This document shows positions 1 through 8,030 of a stretch of 18,875 nt of DNA, piece by piece. The DNA is from Pelagibius sp050043265. Lineage in GTDB: Bacteria; Pseudomonadota; Alphaproteobacteria; Kiloniellales; Kiloniellaceae. Location of the stretch: assembly GCA_050043265.1 (NCBI GenBank), contig JBHJIR010000098.1, positions 1 to 18,875 of the forward strand, written 5' to 3'. The number at the start of each line of letters is the position of its first letter. Position 1 is the first letter of the stretch. The notes under the pieces were generated by a model. That model was not told the origin of the DNA and made no database searches. It saw only the letters and a list, made by a program, of their open reading frames with translations. The position numbers and the translations under genes were made by a program.

Positions 1-185
1 GCTGATCGAGACGCTGCACCAGACATTTGGCAAGGACGGCACGAACCACCCGCTGTTCACCGCCCTGAATATCGAAGAGGACATGTACAACCAGCTGGTC
101 GATATCTCGGCCCGCCGGCGGGAACGCGGTGATGGACGATAACCTGTACATGGTCCGTATGTGGAACGAGTTCTTCGCGGCCTAA
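1..185 (+). CDS. 3' end of an unidentified gene, apparently frameshifted near 105-122; possibly an ABC substrate-binding protein
   Basis: The reading frame entering the window (codons starting at position 2) encodes LIETLHQTFGKDGTNHPLFT and continues through DMYNQLVDISARR, then ends at a TAA at 140-142 after a basic stretch (RRRERGDGR). The +1 frame continues with a natural-looking C-terminus, AVMDDNLYMVRMWNEFFAA, stopping at TAA 183-185. Removing one G from the ggcggg run at about 117-122 joins the two parts without loss, so this is either a one-base insertion or a sequencing error. I do not recognise the family from 60 residues. Its position just before two PotB/PotC-like permease genes, and the hairpins that follow it, fit a periplasmic substrate-binding protein, but that is inference only. 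Confidence 0.45.
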
Positions 186-217
186 CGGCGGCCGGAGGTA
201 CAACCGGGCCACCCCGT

Positions 218-235
218 CCGGCGCTGCGGCGCCGG
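218..235 (+). other. GC-rich stem-loop between the first gene and the permease genes
   Basis: CCGGCGC and GCGCCGG form a perfect 7-bp stem around the tetraloop TGCG. A second GC-rich inverted repeat (GGCGGGC/GCCCGCC) follows immediately and ends near 247. There is no T-run, so it is not a classical terminator. Similar hairpins after a substrate-binding-protein gene often stabilise its mRNA or reduce read-through into permease genes; that role is inferred here. Confidence 0.4.
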
Positions 236-264
236 GCGGGCGGCCCGCCACCGGTTCCGGAATC

Positions 265-1134
265 ATGAAGATCAAAGATCTTATCAGCGCCAGCGAGCGC
301 ACGAGTTGGCTGCTGGTCAGCCCGCTGGTGGCGATCCTCGCGTTCTTTCTGCTGCTGCCGATCCTCACCCTGGTGGTGGTCAGCTTCTGGAACTACAACG
401 AGTTCACCTTCTTCCCCGACTTCGTCTTCGACAACTACGCCTACCTGCTAACCTCCCCGGTCACCCTGTCGGTCTACCTGAAGACCCTGAAGTTCATGGC
501 GCTGACCTGGATCTTCTGCACCGTCATCGGCTTTACCGTGGCGTATTTCCTGGCCTTCCACGTGCGCTCGCTGGGCGTCCAGATCGGCCTCTTCCTGCTC
601 TGCACCATCCCGTTCTGGACCTCCAACATCATCCGCATGATCTCGTGGATTCCTTTCCTGGGGCGCAACGGCCTGGCCAACTCGGCGCTGATTTCGATGG
701 GGGTGATCGACGAACCGCTGGACTGGCTGCTGTTCTCCGACTTCGCGGTGGTGCTGGCCTTCGTGCACCTCTACGTGCTGTTCATGGTGGTACCGGTGTT
801 CAACACCATGATGCGCATCGACAAGTCGCTGATCGAGGCGGCGCGCGACGCCGGTGCCAGCGGCCCGCAGATCCTGGCCAACGTGATCATCCCCCTGAGC
901 AAGCCCGGCATCATGATCGGGTCGATCTTCATCGTCACCCTGGTGATGGGCGACTTCATCACCGTGCGCTTCATGTCCGGCGGCCAGAGCGCCTCGGTGG
1001 GCCGCGTCATCTCCAACGAGATCGCCCTGCTTCAGTACCCCGCCGCCGCGGCCAGCGCCGTGGTGCTGCTGTGCACCGTGCTGCTGATGATCGCCGTCAT
1101 GATGCGCTTCGTCGACATCCGGAAGGAACTCTGA
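265..1134 (+). CDS. ABC transporter permease, PotB-like (spermidine/putrescine family type)
   Basis: Inner-membrane permease of 289 residues with about six hydrophobic segments, the first at residues 15-41. The cytoplasmic EAA loop that docks the ATPase is clear at residues 191-213 (EAARDAGASGPQ, then a hydrophobic stretch with IIPLSKPG). The stretch around residues 117-139 (PFWTSNIIRMISWIPFLGRN) is typical of PotB-type permeases. The ATG at 265 gives a normal N-terminus with a basic start. The PotC-like partner begins one base after the stop, so the two are co-translated. The substrate is not readable from the permease; the racemase downstream suggests allantoin, a hydantoin or another small nitrogen compound rather than polyamines. 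No ATPase for this pair is in the window and it probably lies to the left. Confidence 0.9.
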   Translation: MKIKDLISASERTSWLLVSPLVAILAFFLLLPILTLVVVSFWNYNEFTFFPDFVFDNYAYLLTSPVTLSVYLKTLKFMALTWIFCTVIGFTVAYFLAFHVRSLGVQIGLFLLCTIPFWTSNIIRMISWIPFLGRNGLANSALISMGVIDEPLDWLLFSDFAVVLAFVHLYVLFMVVPVFNTMMRIDKSLIEAARDAGASGPQILANVIIPLSKPGIMIGSIFIVTLVMGDFITVRFMSGGQSASVGRVISNEIALLQYPAAAASAVVLLCTVLLMIAVMMRFVDIRKEL

Positions 1135-1135
1135 G

Positions 1136-1975
<840 letters not shown>

Positions 1976-1982
1976 GTCGGCC

Positions 1983-2696
1983 GTGCGCATCCTGGTCATC
2001 AATCCCAACAGTACCGCCAGCATGACGGCGGCGATCGGCGCCGCCGCCCAGCGCGCCGCCGCGCCGGGGACCACCATCGTCGCGCGGAACCCCGCAGACG
2101 GACCGCCGGCGATCCAGGGCGCCGAGGACGGCGCCGCCGCGCTGCCCGGCCTCTTCGCTCTCTTCGAGACCGAGGTGCTGAACAAAGGCGGCGCCAAGGA
2201 AAAATACGACGCGGTGGTGATCGCCTGTTTCGACGACACCGGCCTCCGCGAACTGAAGGCACGCTCTCCGGTACCGGTGCTGGGCATCGGCGAGGCCGGC
2301 TTCCTGGCTGCCATGCTGGTCGCCGAGCGCTTCTCGGTGGTGACCACCCTGGCCGTCTCCCTGCCGGTCATCGAGGCGAACCTCGCCGGCTACGGCTGGG
2401 CCGGGCGCTGCGCCAAAGTCCGCGCCTCGGGTATCCCCGTGCTTGATCTGGAGGCCGCAGCGGGTAGTGTGGTCGAAACCATCGCCGCCGAAATCGACGC
2501 CGCCCTCGCCGAGGACGGCTGCGGCGCGGTGGTCCTTGGCTGTGCGGGCATGGCGGATCTGGCGGAACAGAAGACGGAACGCTTTGGAATACAGGTGATC
2601 GACGGGGTGGCGGCGGCGGTCGCCTTCTGCGAGGCGCTGCAGCGCGCCGGAGTCGGCAACAGCCGGCCAGCGCCGGAACCCCTGCCGGTTTCATGA
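1983..2696 (+). CDS. hpxA: Asp/Glu/hydantoin racemase family protein, probable allantoin racemase
   Basis: Cofactor-independent cytosolic racemase of the aspartate/glutamate/hydantoin racemase superfamily, 237 residues. The N-terminus MRILVINPNS is the family signature and fixes the GTG at 1983 as the start, although the ribosome-binding site is weak. The two catalytic cysteines are visible: Cys82 in ACFDDTGLRE and Cys187 in LGCAGMADL. In this family HpxA interconverts allantoin enantiomers and HyuE does the same for 5-substituted hydantoins; the two are hard to separate by eye. Allantoin racemase is favoured because the rest of the window makes and cleaves allantoin. The stop overlaps the next start (ATGA). 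The last 15 or so residues are rich in Pro and Ala and probably disordered. Confidence 0.8.
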   Translation: MRILVINPNSTASMTAAIGAAAQRAAAPGTTIVARNPADGPPAIQGAEDGAAALPGLFALFETEVLNKGGAKEKYDAVVIACFDDTGLRELKARSPVPVLGIGEAGFLAAMLVAERFSVVTTLAVSLPVIEANLAGYGWAGRCAKVRASGIPVLDLEAAAGSVVETIAAEIDAALAEDGCGAVVLGCAGMADLAEQKTERFGIQVIDGVAAAVAFCEALQRAGVGNSRPAPEPLPVS

Positions 2697-3547
2697 CCAA
2701 GCTGGACATCCGCACCGCCAGCGCCGCCGACTTCGCGGTCGCGGTGGACTGGGCCGCCGCCGAGGGCTGGAACCCCGGCCTCGACGACCTGGCCGTGTTC
2801 CATGGCACCGACCCCAGCGGCTTCTTCATGGGCTATCTTGACGATCAGCCGGTGTCCTCGATTTCCGTGGTGCGTTACGGCGAGACTTACGGCTTCCTCG
2901 GCTTCTACATCGTCCGACCGGACCAGCGCGGCAGCGGCGCCGGCATCGCCACCTGGAATCACGGCATGGCCTATCTGGCGGGCCGCACCGTCGGCCTGGA
3001 CGGGGTGGTGGCGCAGCAGGACAACTACCGCAAGAGCGGCTTCGTCTACGCCGGCGCCAACCTGCGCCACAGCGGCGTGCCGGAGATCCCTGCCGAAGAA
3101 TCCTCCGCCGATATCCGCCCGGTGACGCCCGACGACCTGCCCGCCCTGATCGCCTACGACCGGCAATTCTTCGCCGCCCCGCGCGAGGTTTTCACCACGC
3201 CCTGGGTGCTGCCCGGGACGGGCGTTCAGCGCGCGGCCCGGATCGCGGTGAAGGACGGCGCCATCGCCGGCTACGGCGTCCTCCGCCGGTGCCTCAGCGG
3301 ATATAAGATCGGCCCGCTGTTCGCCGAGGATGAAGCAACCGCCGAAGCCCTCTTCGCCGCCCTCTGCGCGACGGCGCCGGGTGAGGAAATCGCGCTCGAC
3401 ACCCCGGTGGACAACGAAGCGGCGGTGGCGCTCGCCACCCGCCACGGCCTCGCCCCGGTGTTCGAGACCGCGCGCATGTATCGCGGCGCGGCACCGGCCC
3501 TGCCCACCGGCCGCACCTTCGGCATCACTACCTTCGAGCTGGGCTGA
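2693..3547 (+). CDS. GNAT family N-acetyltransferase with two tandem GNAT-like halves
   Basis: This 284-residue protein has an N-terminal GNAT fold (about residues 4-135) and a second, more divergent acetyltransferase-like half (about 118-265) beginning at DIRPVTPDDLPALI. The acetyl-CoA-binding motif A is visible at residues 71-90 (FYIVRPDQRGSGAGIATWNH). The architecture matches YitH-like acetyltransferases with a C-terminal GNAT-related domain. The acceptor substrate is unknown. Its start overlaps the racemase stop by 4 bp, so it belongs to the same transcription unit. It has no established step in allantoin metabolism and may modify an amine or amino acid derived from the imported compound; that is speculative. 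Confidence 0.8.
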   Translation: MTKLDIRTASAADFAVAVDWAAAEGWNPGLDDLAVFHGTDPSGFFMGYLDDQPVSSISVVRYGETYGFLGFYIVRPDQRGSGAGIATWNHGMAYLAGRTVGLDGVVAQQDNYRKSGFVYAGANLRHSGVPEIPAEESSADIRPVTPDDLPALIAYDRQFFAAPREVFTTPWVLPGTGVQRAARIAVKDGAIAGYGVLRRCLSGYKIGPLFAEDEATAEALFAALCATAPGEEIALDTPVDNEAAVALATRHGLAPVFETARMYRGAAPALPTGRTFGITTFELG

Positions 3548-3570
3548 CGGCTTCCGGCTCTCATTGCCCC

Positions 3571-3736
3571 CACGGCTGTCGTCCCGGCACTCGTTGCCGG
3601 GACCCACTACCCCTATCCGCTTGATCGAATACTGGAAGACTGCGTACCTTGCCTGCCGCTGGCGAAGATGCAGACAAGACACACAATCACCGCCTGCTGA
3701 CGCCAATGGGTCCCGGGGACAAGCCCCGGGACGACA
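3571..3736. repeat. Palindromic intergenic repeat element, copy A (two 30-bp units head to head)
   Basis: Each unit reads TGTCGTCCCGG, nine variable bases, CCGGGACCCA. The left unit lies at 3577-3606 and an inverted unit at 3707-3736, so the whole element is a large inverted repeat of about 160 bp. Each unit is also a hairpin by itself: 9-bp perfect stems at 3581-3589/3595-3603 and 3710-3718/3724-3732. The 100 bp between the units show no open frame or other signal. A related copy lies at 5590-5714. The element may act as an mRNA hairpin or terminator after the acetyltransferase gene. Confidence 0.85.
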
Positions 3737-3803
3737 TCCGGTGTTGGGCAACGGATGACGCTGGCCGCAGCGGAAATAGTCCGCCCGCAACGACAGGACT
3801 CCC

Positions 3804-4196
3804 ATGCTGGACCACATTTCGATCACCGTTTCCGACATCGAACGCGCCGCGCCCTTCTGGGACGCGGTGATGGCGGCGCTGGCGGTGCCCTGCGTCGCGC
3901 GCGCCGAACGCCAGCTCGGCTACGGCCTACGCAACCGGCCGGACGACGAAAGCCATAGTTATTTCTCGATTTTTAAGAGCCGCGGGCCGGGCGTGGTGCC
4001 GGACAACCGCCATTGGTGCTTCCGCGCGCCGAGCCGCGCGGCGGTCGACGCCTTCCACGCCGCCGGGCTGGAAAACGGCGGAACCTGCGACGGCCCGCCG
4101 GGGCTGCGCGCCGACTACCACCTCGGCTACTACGCTGCCTTCCTGCTGGACCCCGACGGCAACCGGGTGGAAGCGGTCTATCACCGGATCCCATAG
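3804..4196 (+). CDS. VOC (glyoxalase/bleomycin resistance/dioxygenase) family protein
   Basis: A small single-domain protein (130 residues) with the beta-alpha-beta-beta-beta modules of the vicinal oxygen chelate superfamily. Likely metal ligands are His4 (MLDHISITV), His70 (DNRHWCFRA) and Glu123 (DPDGNRVEAVYH); the DPDGNRVE motif is highly characteristic. AGGA about nine bases upstream supports the ATG at 3804. Members include lactoylglutathione lyases, extradiol-type dioxygenases and antibiotic-binding proteins, and nothing here distinguishes them. It is isolated from the upstream operon by the repeat element and converges on the guanine deaminase gene. A link to purine breakdown cannot be shown. 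Confidence 0.85.
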   Translation: MLDHISITVSDIERAAPFWDAVMAALAVPCVARAERQLGYGLRNRPDDESHSYFSIFKSRGPGVVPDNRHWCFRAPSRAAVDAFHAAGLENGGTCDGPPGLRADYHLGYYAAFLLDPDGNRVEAVYHRIP

Positions 4197-4231
4197 GGAG
4201 AGCCCCCTCACCCTTCTGCTGCGCCGGCCCC

Positions 4232-4255
4232 TCCCTCTCCCGGGTCGGAGAGGGA
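4232..4255. terminator. Hairpin between convergent genes, possible bidirectional terminator
   Basis: TCCCTCTCC and GGAGAGGGA form a perfect 9-bp stem with a 6-base loop, centred in the 66-bp gap between the convergent VOC and guanine deaminase genes. Neither side has a proper T-run, so the terminator call rests on position and stem strength. The pyrimidine-rich flank resembles common intergenic repeats of alphaproteobacteria. Confidence 0.5.
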
Positions 4256-4262
4256 CCCGGCG

Positions 4263-5570
4263 TCAGCCGTGGTGCGCGGCCTTCTCGCCGGCGATGTAGG
4301 TGGCGCGCACGGCGCGGTCGTCGCCGAGGGTCATCAGCAGGAAGAGTTCTTCCTCCAGGGTTTCGATCCGTTCGGCGCGGTGGGCCATGGCCGGGGTGGC
4401 GCGGGCATCCAGCACCACTATATCGGCCTCGCGCCCCGCTTCCAGCGCGCCGATGCGGTCGTCGAGGCCGAGGGCGCGGGCGTTGCCCAGCGTCAGCCAG
4501 TAGAAGCCCAGCAGCCCCGGCAGGTTCTGGTGCTGCAATTGCAGCACCTTGTAGCCCTCCCCCAGGGTCCGCAGCATGGAATAGCTGGTGCCGCCGCCGA
4601 CGTCGGTGGCGATGGCCGCGCGTAGCGGATGGGCCGGATCGTGCACCTTGGCGAGGTCGAACAGGCCGGAGCCGATGAAGAGGTTCGACGTCGGGCAGAA
4701 CACGGCGACCGAGCCGCTGTCGCTGAGCAGCCGGCGTTCGCTGTCGTCCAGATGGATGCAGTGGCCGAACAGCGACTTCGGCCCCAGCAGGCCGAAGCGG
4801 GCATAGACGTCGGTATAGCTCTGCGCCCAGGCAAACAGCTTGCGGACCGTCTCGATCTCCTGGCGGTTCTCGCTGAGGTGGGTCTGCAGGTAGCCGTCCG
4901 GGTGCTCTTTCAGCAACGCGCCGGCCGCCTCGAGCTGCGCCTCGGTCGAGGTGATGGCAAAGCGCGGCGTCACCGCGTAAAGCTGCCGGCCCTTGCGGTG
5001 CCATTTTTCGATCAGCGCCTTGGACTCGTCATAGCCGCGCTGGGCGGTGTCCAGCAGATCGTCCGGCGCATTGCGGTCCATCAGCACCTTGCCGGCGATC
5101 ATCCGGGTATTGCGGCGATGGGATTCGGCAAAGAAGGCTTCCGCCGCGCCGGGATGGACGGTGCCGTAGACCGCCGCCGTGGTGGTGCCGTTGCGCGCCA
5201 GCTCGTCGAGGAAGAAGGATGCGACCCGCGCCGCGTGATCCGCCTCGGCGAAGCGCCGTTCCTCGGCAAAGGCATAGCGGTCCAGCCAGTCCATGAGCTG
5301 CGTGCCGTAGGAGGCGATCACCTGGGTCTGCGGGAAGTGGATATGGGCGTCGATGAAGCCCGGCAGGATGAGGTCTTCGGGATAGCCCTCGATCAGCACC
5401 TGCGCGGTGACGCGCGGCAGGATCTCCCGCGCCTCGCCCACCGCCAGGATCTTGCCGCCGCCGATCAGGACCAGCCCGTCCTCGATGTAGCGGTAGGATT
5501 TCTCCGCCGTCGCCGGGTCGCCGGTGAAGGTGAGCAGACGCCCGCGCAGCGCGCGTGTGGGTTCGGTCAT
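4263..5570 (-). CDS. guaD: Guanine deaminase
   Basis: A zinc-dependent amidohydrolase of 435 residues that hydrolyses guanine to xanthine and ammonia in the cytosol, feeding xanthine dehydrogenase. Metal and active-site motifs in order: PGFIDAHIHFPQ (His76, His78), QTHLSEN (His231), GHCIHLDD (His270, His273) and ATDVGGGTSYSML (Asp323). The HIHFPQ and DVGGGTS forms are specific to the GuaD subfamily rather than to other amidohydrolases. The ATG at 5570 is preferred because GGGGA sits just upstream and the protein then begins MTEPTRALRGRLLTF, as in homologues; an in-frame start at 5609 would run into the repeat element. The gene lies downstream of puuD on the same strand, separated by repeat copy B. 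Confidence 0.93.
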   Translation of the reverse strand: MTEPTRALRGRLLTFTGDPATAEKSYRYIEDGLVLIGGGKILAVGEAREILPRVTAQVLIEGYPEDLILPGFIDAHIHFPQTQVIASYGTQLMDWLDRYAFAEERRFAEADHAARVASFFLDELARNGTTTAAVYGTVHPGAAEAFFAESHRRNTRMIAGKVLMDRNAPDDLLDTAQRGYDESKALIEKWHRKGRQLYAVTPRFAITSTEAQLEAAGALLKEHPDGYLQTHLSENRQEIETVRKLFAWAQSYTDVYARFGLLGPKSLFGHCIHLDDSERRLLSDSGSVAVFCPTSNLFIGSGLFDLAKVHDPAHPLRAAIATDVGGGTSYSMLRTLGEGYKVLQLQHQNLPGLLGFYWLTLGNARALGLDDRIGALEAGREADIVVLDARATPAMAHRAERIETLEEELFLLMTLGDDRAVRATYIAGEKAAHHG

Positions 5571-5589
5571 GAAAAAGTCCCCGCCGAGA

Positions 5590-5714
5590 CACGGCTGTCG
5601 TCCCGGCACTTGTGGCCGGGACCCATTGCCGGCGCCGCAAAGTGCTTGCGGATCCCATACGCCATCGCGCGCCGCGGAGGCCGATGGGTCACGGGGTCAA
5701 GCCACGGGACGACA
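5590..5714. repeat. Palindromic intergenic repeat element, copy B
   Basis: The left arm (5590-5625) matches copy A at 34 of 36 positions. The right arm (5685-5714), in inverted orientation, matches the right arm of copy A at 27 of 30. The centre is shorter (59 bp against 100 bp) and unrelated. The left arm folds as GTCCCGGC/GCCGGGAC (5600-5607/5615-5622). It fills most of the gap between puuD and guaD and could attenuate read-through between them. Confidence 0.85.
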
Positions 5715-5756
5715 GAGGAGCGGGTGGTAAGGACTGAGGCTACCATAGCCGCCACC

Positions 5757-6947
5757 CTACCAAGCCGGGGCGCCGGCGGCGAGCCAGGCGGCCAGCACCT
5801 GGCGTTCCGCCGGTTCGATGAAGCTGAGGTTGCCCGGCGGCATGGCGTGGGTCTGCACCGCCTGCATCCCGATGGCGCGGGCATGGGCGCGGATCTGGTC
5901 CGGGGTTTCCAGCATGACGCCTTTGGGCGGCACGGTGAGGCCTTCCCACAGCGGCTCGGCGGCGTGGCACATGGAACAGCGCGAGAGAACGACGTTCTCG
6001 ACTTCCGCGAAGTCGACTTCTGCCGACGCCGCCTCCACGTCCGTCGCCGGCTGCGCGCTGAGCCAGACGATCGCGGCAAGCCCCAGCGCCGCAGCGCCCC
6101 AGGTCCACAGCGGTCCCTTGCCCGTCTTGTGCCTGGTGTTGAAGTAGTGGCGGATCACCGCACCCATCACCAGCACCACGGCGAGGATCAGCCAGTTCCA
6201 GCGGCTGGCAAAGGCCAGCGGGTAGTGGTTGGCGATCATCACGAAGATCACCGGCAGGGGCAGGTAGTTGTTGTGCAGGGAACGCTGCTTGGCCTGGGCG
6301 CCCAGCTTGGGGTCCGGCGTCCGGCCGGCGATGAGGGCGGCCACCACCTTCTTCTGATTGGGGATGATGAGCATGAAGACGTTGGCCACCATCATGGTGC
6401 CGATCAGCGCGCCCATCTGCATGATCATGCCGCGCCCGCTGAACACCAGCGTGAAGAGGTAAGAGAGCGCGACCAGGAAGACGAAGCCGGCCAGCGCCAG
6501 CGCCGTGTCGTTCTTGCCCAGCGGCGAGCGGCAGGCGAGGTCGTAGACGGTCCAGCCCAGCGCCAGCCCGCCCAGGCTGATCGCCACCGCCTGCCACGGC
6601 GTGAGGTCCATCACCGCGGCGTCGATCACGAACAGCTCGGCCTGCAGGTAGTAGACCAGCACCAGCAGGCCCATGCCGGACAGCCAGGTGGTGTAAGCCT
6701 CCCACTTGAACCAGGTCAGCTCGTCGGGCAGGCGCGCCGGGGCGACCAGGTACTTCACCATGTTGTAGAAGCCGCCGCCGTGGACCTGCCAGGCCTCGCC
6801 GCCGGCGCCCACGGGCAGTCCCGGGCGCTGCTTCAGGCTGAGATCAAGGGCGATGAAGTAGAACGAGCTGCCGATCCAGGCGATGCCGGCGACGACGTGC
6901 AGCCAGCGCACCGCCATCTCGGCCCACTCCCAGAGTATCCCAATCAT
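5757..6947 (-). CDS. puuD: Membrane-bound urate oxidase (urate hydroxylase) with C-terminal cytochrome c domain
   Basis: PuuD oxidises urate to 5-hydroxyisourate at the inner membrane and is thought to pass electrons to the respiratory chain rather than making peroxide as soluble uricase does. The 396-residue protein has an N-terminal multi-helix membrane domain (about residues 10-300, helices visible near 11-34, 87-110, 117-136, 148-170, 178-196, 229-245, 251-265 and 282-297). A periplasmic cytochrome c domain follows, with the heme motif CSMCH (Cys324, Cys327, His328) and a probable axial Met369 in THAMPPGN. The ATG at 6947 is preceded by AGGGGGG at suitable distance; longer in-frame starts add a non-conserved leader. 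It supplies the substrate of UraH, encoded in the - strand operon upstream. Confidence 0.93.
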   Translation of the reverse strand: MIGILWEWAEMAVRWLHVVAGIAWIGSSFYFIALDLSLKQRPGLPVGAGGEAWQVHGGGFYNMVKYLVAPARLPDELTWFKWEAYTTWLSGMGLLVLVYYLQAELFVIDAAVMDLTPWQAVAISLGGLALGWTVYDLACRSPLGKNDTALALAGFVFLVALSYLFTLVFSGRGMIMQMGALIGTMMVANVFMLIIPNQKKVVAALIAGRTPDPKLGAQAKQRSLHNNYLPLPVIFVMIANHYPLAFASRWNWLILAVVLVMGAVIRHYFNTRHKTGKGPLWTWGAAALGLAAIVWLSAQPATDVEAASAEVDFAEVENVVLSRCSMCHAAEPLWEGLTVPPKGVMLETPDQIRAHARAIGMQAVQTHAMPPGNLSFIEPAERQVLAAWLAAGAPAW

Positions 6948-7113
6948 CGCGGCCCCCCTTGTTCCTGTCTCCGGCCATGCTAGCGCGTCGCCGCGCCCGG
7001 TGAAACGCCGTCCCGGAGCTACGACTTTCGGACCAAGCCAAATCGGGGCGGAGGGGGCTGGGGCCCGCCAGCGTAGGGCAACGCCAGCGTAGGGCAACGC
7101 CAGCAAGCACGCC
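6948..7113. repeat. Gene-free stretch with a short tandem repeat
   Basis: Between puuD and the terminator of the PEP-CTERM gene there is no convincing coding sequence. It holds a 16-bp unit, CGCCAGCGTAGGGCAA, repeated twice in tandem at 7066-7081 and 7082-7097, followed by a 7-base partial third copy to 7104. The puuD promoter should lie in this stretch, but I could not identify convincing -35 and -10 boxes. Confidence 0.6.
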
Positions 7114-7146
7114 AAAAAAGAAACGGCGGCCCCGAAGGACCGCCGC
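7114..7146 (-). terminator. Intrinsic terminator of the PEP-CTERM gene
   Basis: Read on the - strand, CGGCGGTCC, a TTCG tetraloop and GGGCCGCCG form a 9-bp stem with one G-U pair, directly followed by TTTCTTTTTT. A UUCG-capped GC stem with a U-tract is a classic intrinsic terminator. It begins about 30 bp after the stop codon and would isolate the PEP-CTERM transcript from puuD. Confidence 0.88.
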
Positions 7147-7175
7147 TTCCCGAACGCGTCTTCCCTAAAGAGGAG

Positions 7176-7946
7176 TCAGGCGGCCTTTCTGCGCCGCAGC
7201 CGGCCGCGGCCCGCCAGGCCCAGCCCGAAGAGCGCCAGTGTGCCCGGCTCGGGCACCGCGGTGACCGCGGCATTTTCGACGAGGTAACCGGCATCGCCCG
7301 AGACGTAGTTGGCCAGGGTATCGCCGAACACCCAGTTCACGCCGTAGGCGACGTTGGTCCCCAATTCGCGCGGCGCGCCGGTGCCCAGGCCGGCCCAGCC
7401 GATGTTCAGTTCCGCGACGCTGGGCGCCTGGATGACGAAGCCGGCCAGGTCGGCGAAGGTGAGGCCGACGCCGTTGTTGGGCAGCCAGGACTTGTCGTCG
7501 TTCTCGAAGATCTTGGCGACCTTGTTGGCCAGATCGGCGAAGCTCAGGTCGTAACCGTTGTTGTAGAGCGACTGGAACGCCGGGTTCGACGGCGCGTTGG
7601 CCACCACGGCGTAGTTGCCGAGGCCGTCGGTGATCCAGAAGTTCAGGTAAGGCGCGGTGGCGGGGCCGCTGCCGGCCGGGAAGCGCGTCCGGTCGTCGAG
7701 CCGGTCGATCTTCACGCTGGAAATGCTGCCCAGCGTGCTGCCGTTGATGTCGTTCGACCCGAGCGCGGCCTTGTCGCCGGCATCGTCGATGACGAACTCG
7801 GTCGGCGGCCCGGCATTGATGATCGGCGTGCCGCGGATCGTGTAGTCCATGAAGCCGGCCTCGGCCGGTTGCGCGGCGAAGACCGTGGCGGCGGCCAGCG
7901 CAAGCCCGGCCGCGATCATCGCGATCCCACTTTTTGTCCGTTTCAT
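7176..7946 (-). CDS. PEP-CTERM sorting domain exported protein of unknown function
   Basis: A 256-residue secreted protein. Residues 1-30 form a Sec signal peptide (basic MKRTKSG, hydrophobic core, AEA before a cut near 30/31). The C-terminus carries the exosortase signal: VPEPGTLALF at 231-240, a short hydrophobic stretch, then an Arg/Lys cluster (GRLRRRKAA). Exosortase-processed proteins are usually delivered to the surface or extracellular polysaccharide matrix. The middle matches no family I recognise; it contains a duplicated motif (LSFADLANKV and LTFADLAGFV) and is rich in Asn, Gly and Asp. The ATG at 7946 is preceded by GGGGG at about 6 bases. The gene has its own terminator and a sigma-54-type promoter, so it looks like an independent unit inside the purine locus. 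No exosortase is present in this window. Confidence 0.88.
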   Translation of the reverse strand: MKRTKSGIAMIAAGLALAAATVFAAQPAEAGFMDYTIRGTPIINAGPPTEFVIDDAGDKAALGSNDINGSTLGSISSVKIDRLDDRTRFPAGSGPATAPYLNFWITDGLGNYAVVANAPSNPAFQSLYNNGYDLSFADLANKVAKIFENDDKSWLPNNGVGLTFADLAGFVIQAPSVAELNIGWAGLGTGAPRELGTNVAYGVNWVFGDTLANYVSGDAGYLVENAAVTAVPEPGTLALFGLGLAGRGRLRRRKAA

Positions 7947-8014
7947 TGTAACCCCCAATACTCAGACTGACTCTCGGGACCGACAGGGCCCCACTCTCCC
8001 AGCAGCTATAGAAT

Positions 8015-8030
8015 TGCAAGGATCACGCCA
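8015..8030 (-). promoter_or_regulatory. Sigma-54 (RpoN) promoter candidate for the PEP-CTERM gene
   Basis: The - strand reads TGGCGTGATCCTTGCA. Against the consensus TGGCACGNNNNTTGCW it matches all positions except the fifth and sixth, with the -24 GG and -12 GC exactly 12 bp apart. Transcription would start near 8004, leaving a 5' leader of about 58 bases before the ATG at 7946. Known PEP-CTERM systems are often controlled by RpoN with the PrsK/PrsR pair, which agrees with this assignment. Confidence 0.72.

Noticed and set aside
3571..5714. Repeat copies as a CRISPR array or insertion-sequence ends
   Set aside because: Only two pairs about 2 kb apart, no regular spacers, no cas genes and no transposase between or beside them; two intact genes lie between the copies.
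5738..5750. Small hairpin GGCTA-CCA-TAGCC just after puuD
   Set aside because: A 5-bp stem with a 3-base loop and no T-run is too weak to call a terminator.
4629..6983. A 784-codon open frame on the + strand
   Set aside because: It lies antisense to guaD and puuD, which have complete catalytic and heme motifs. Its translation is low-complexity, rich in Arg, Gly, His, Ala and Gln, as expected for a shadow frame in GC-rich DNA.
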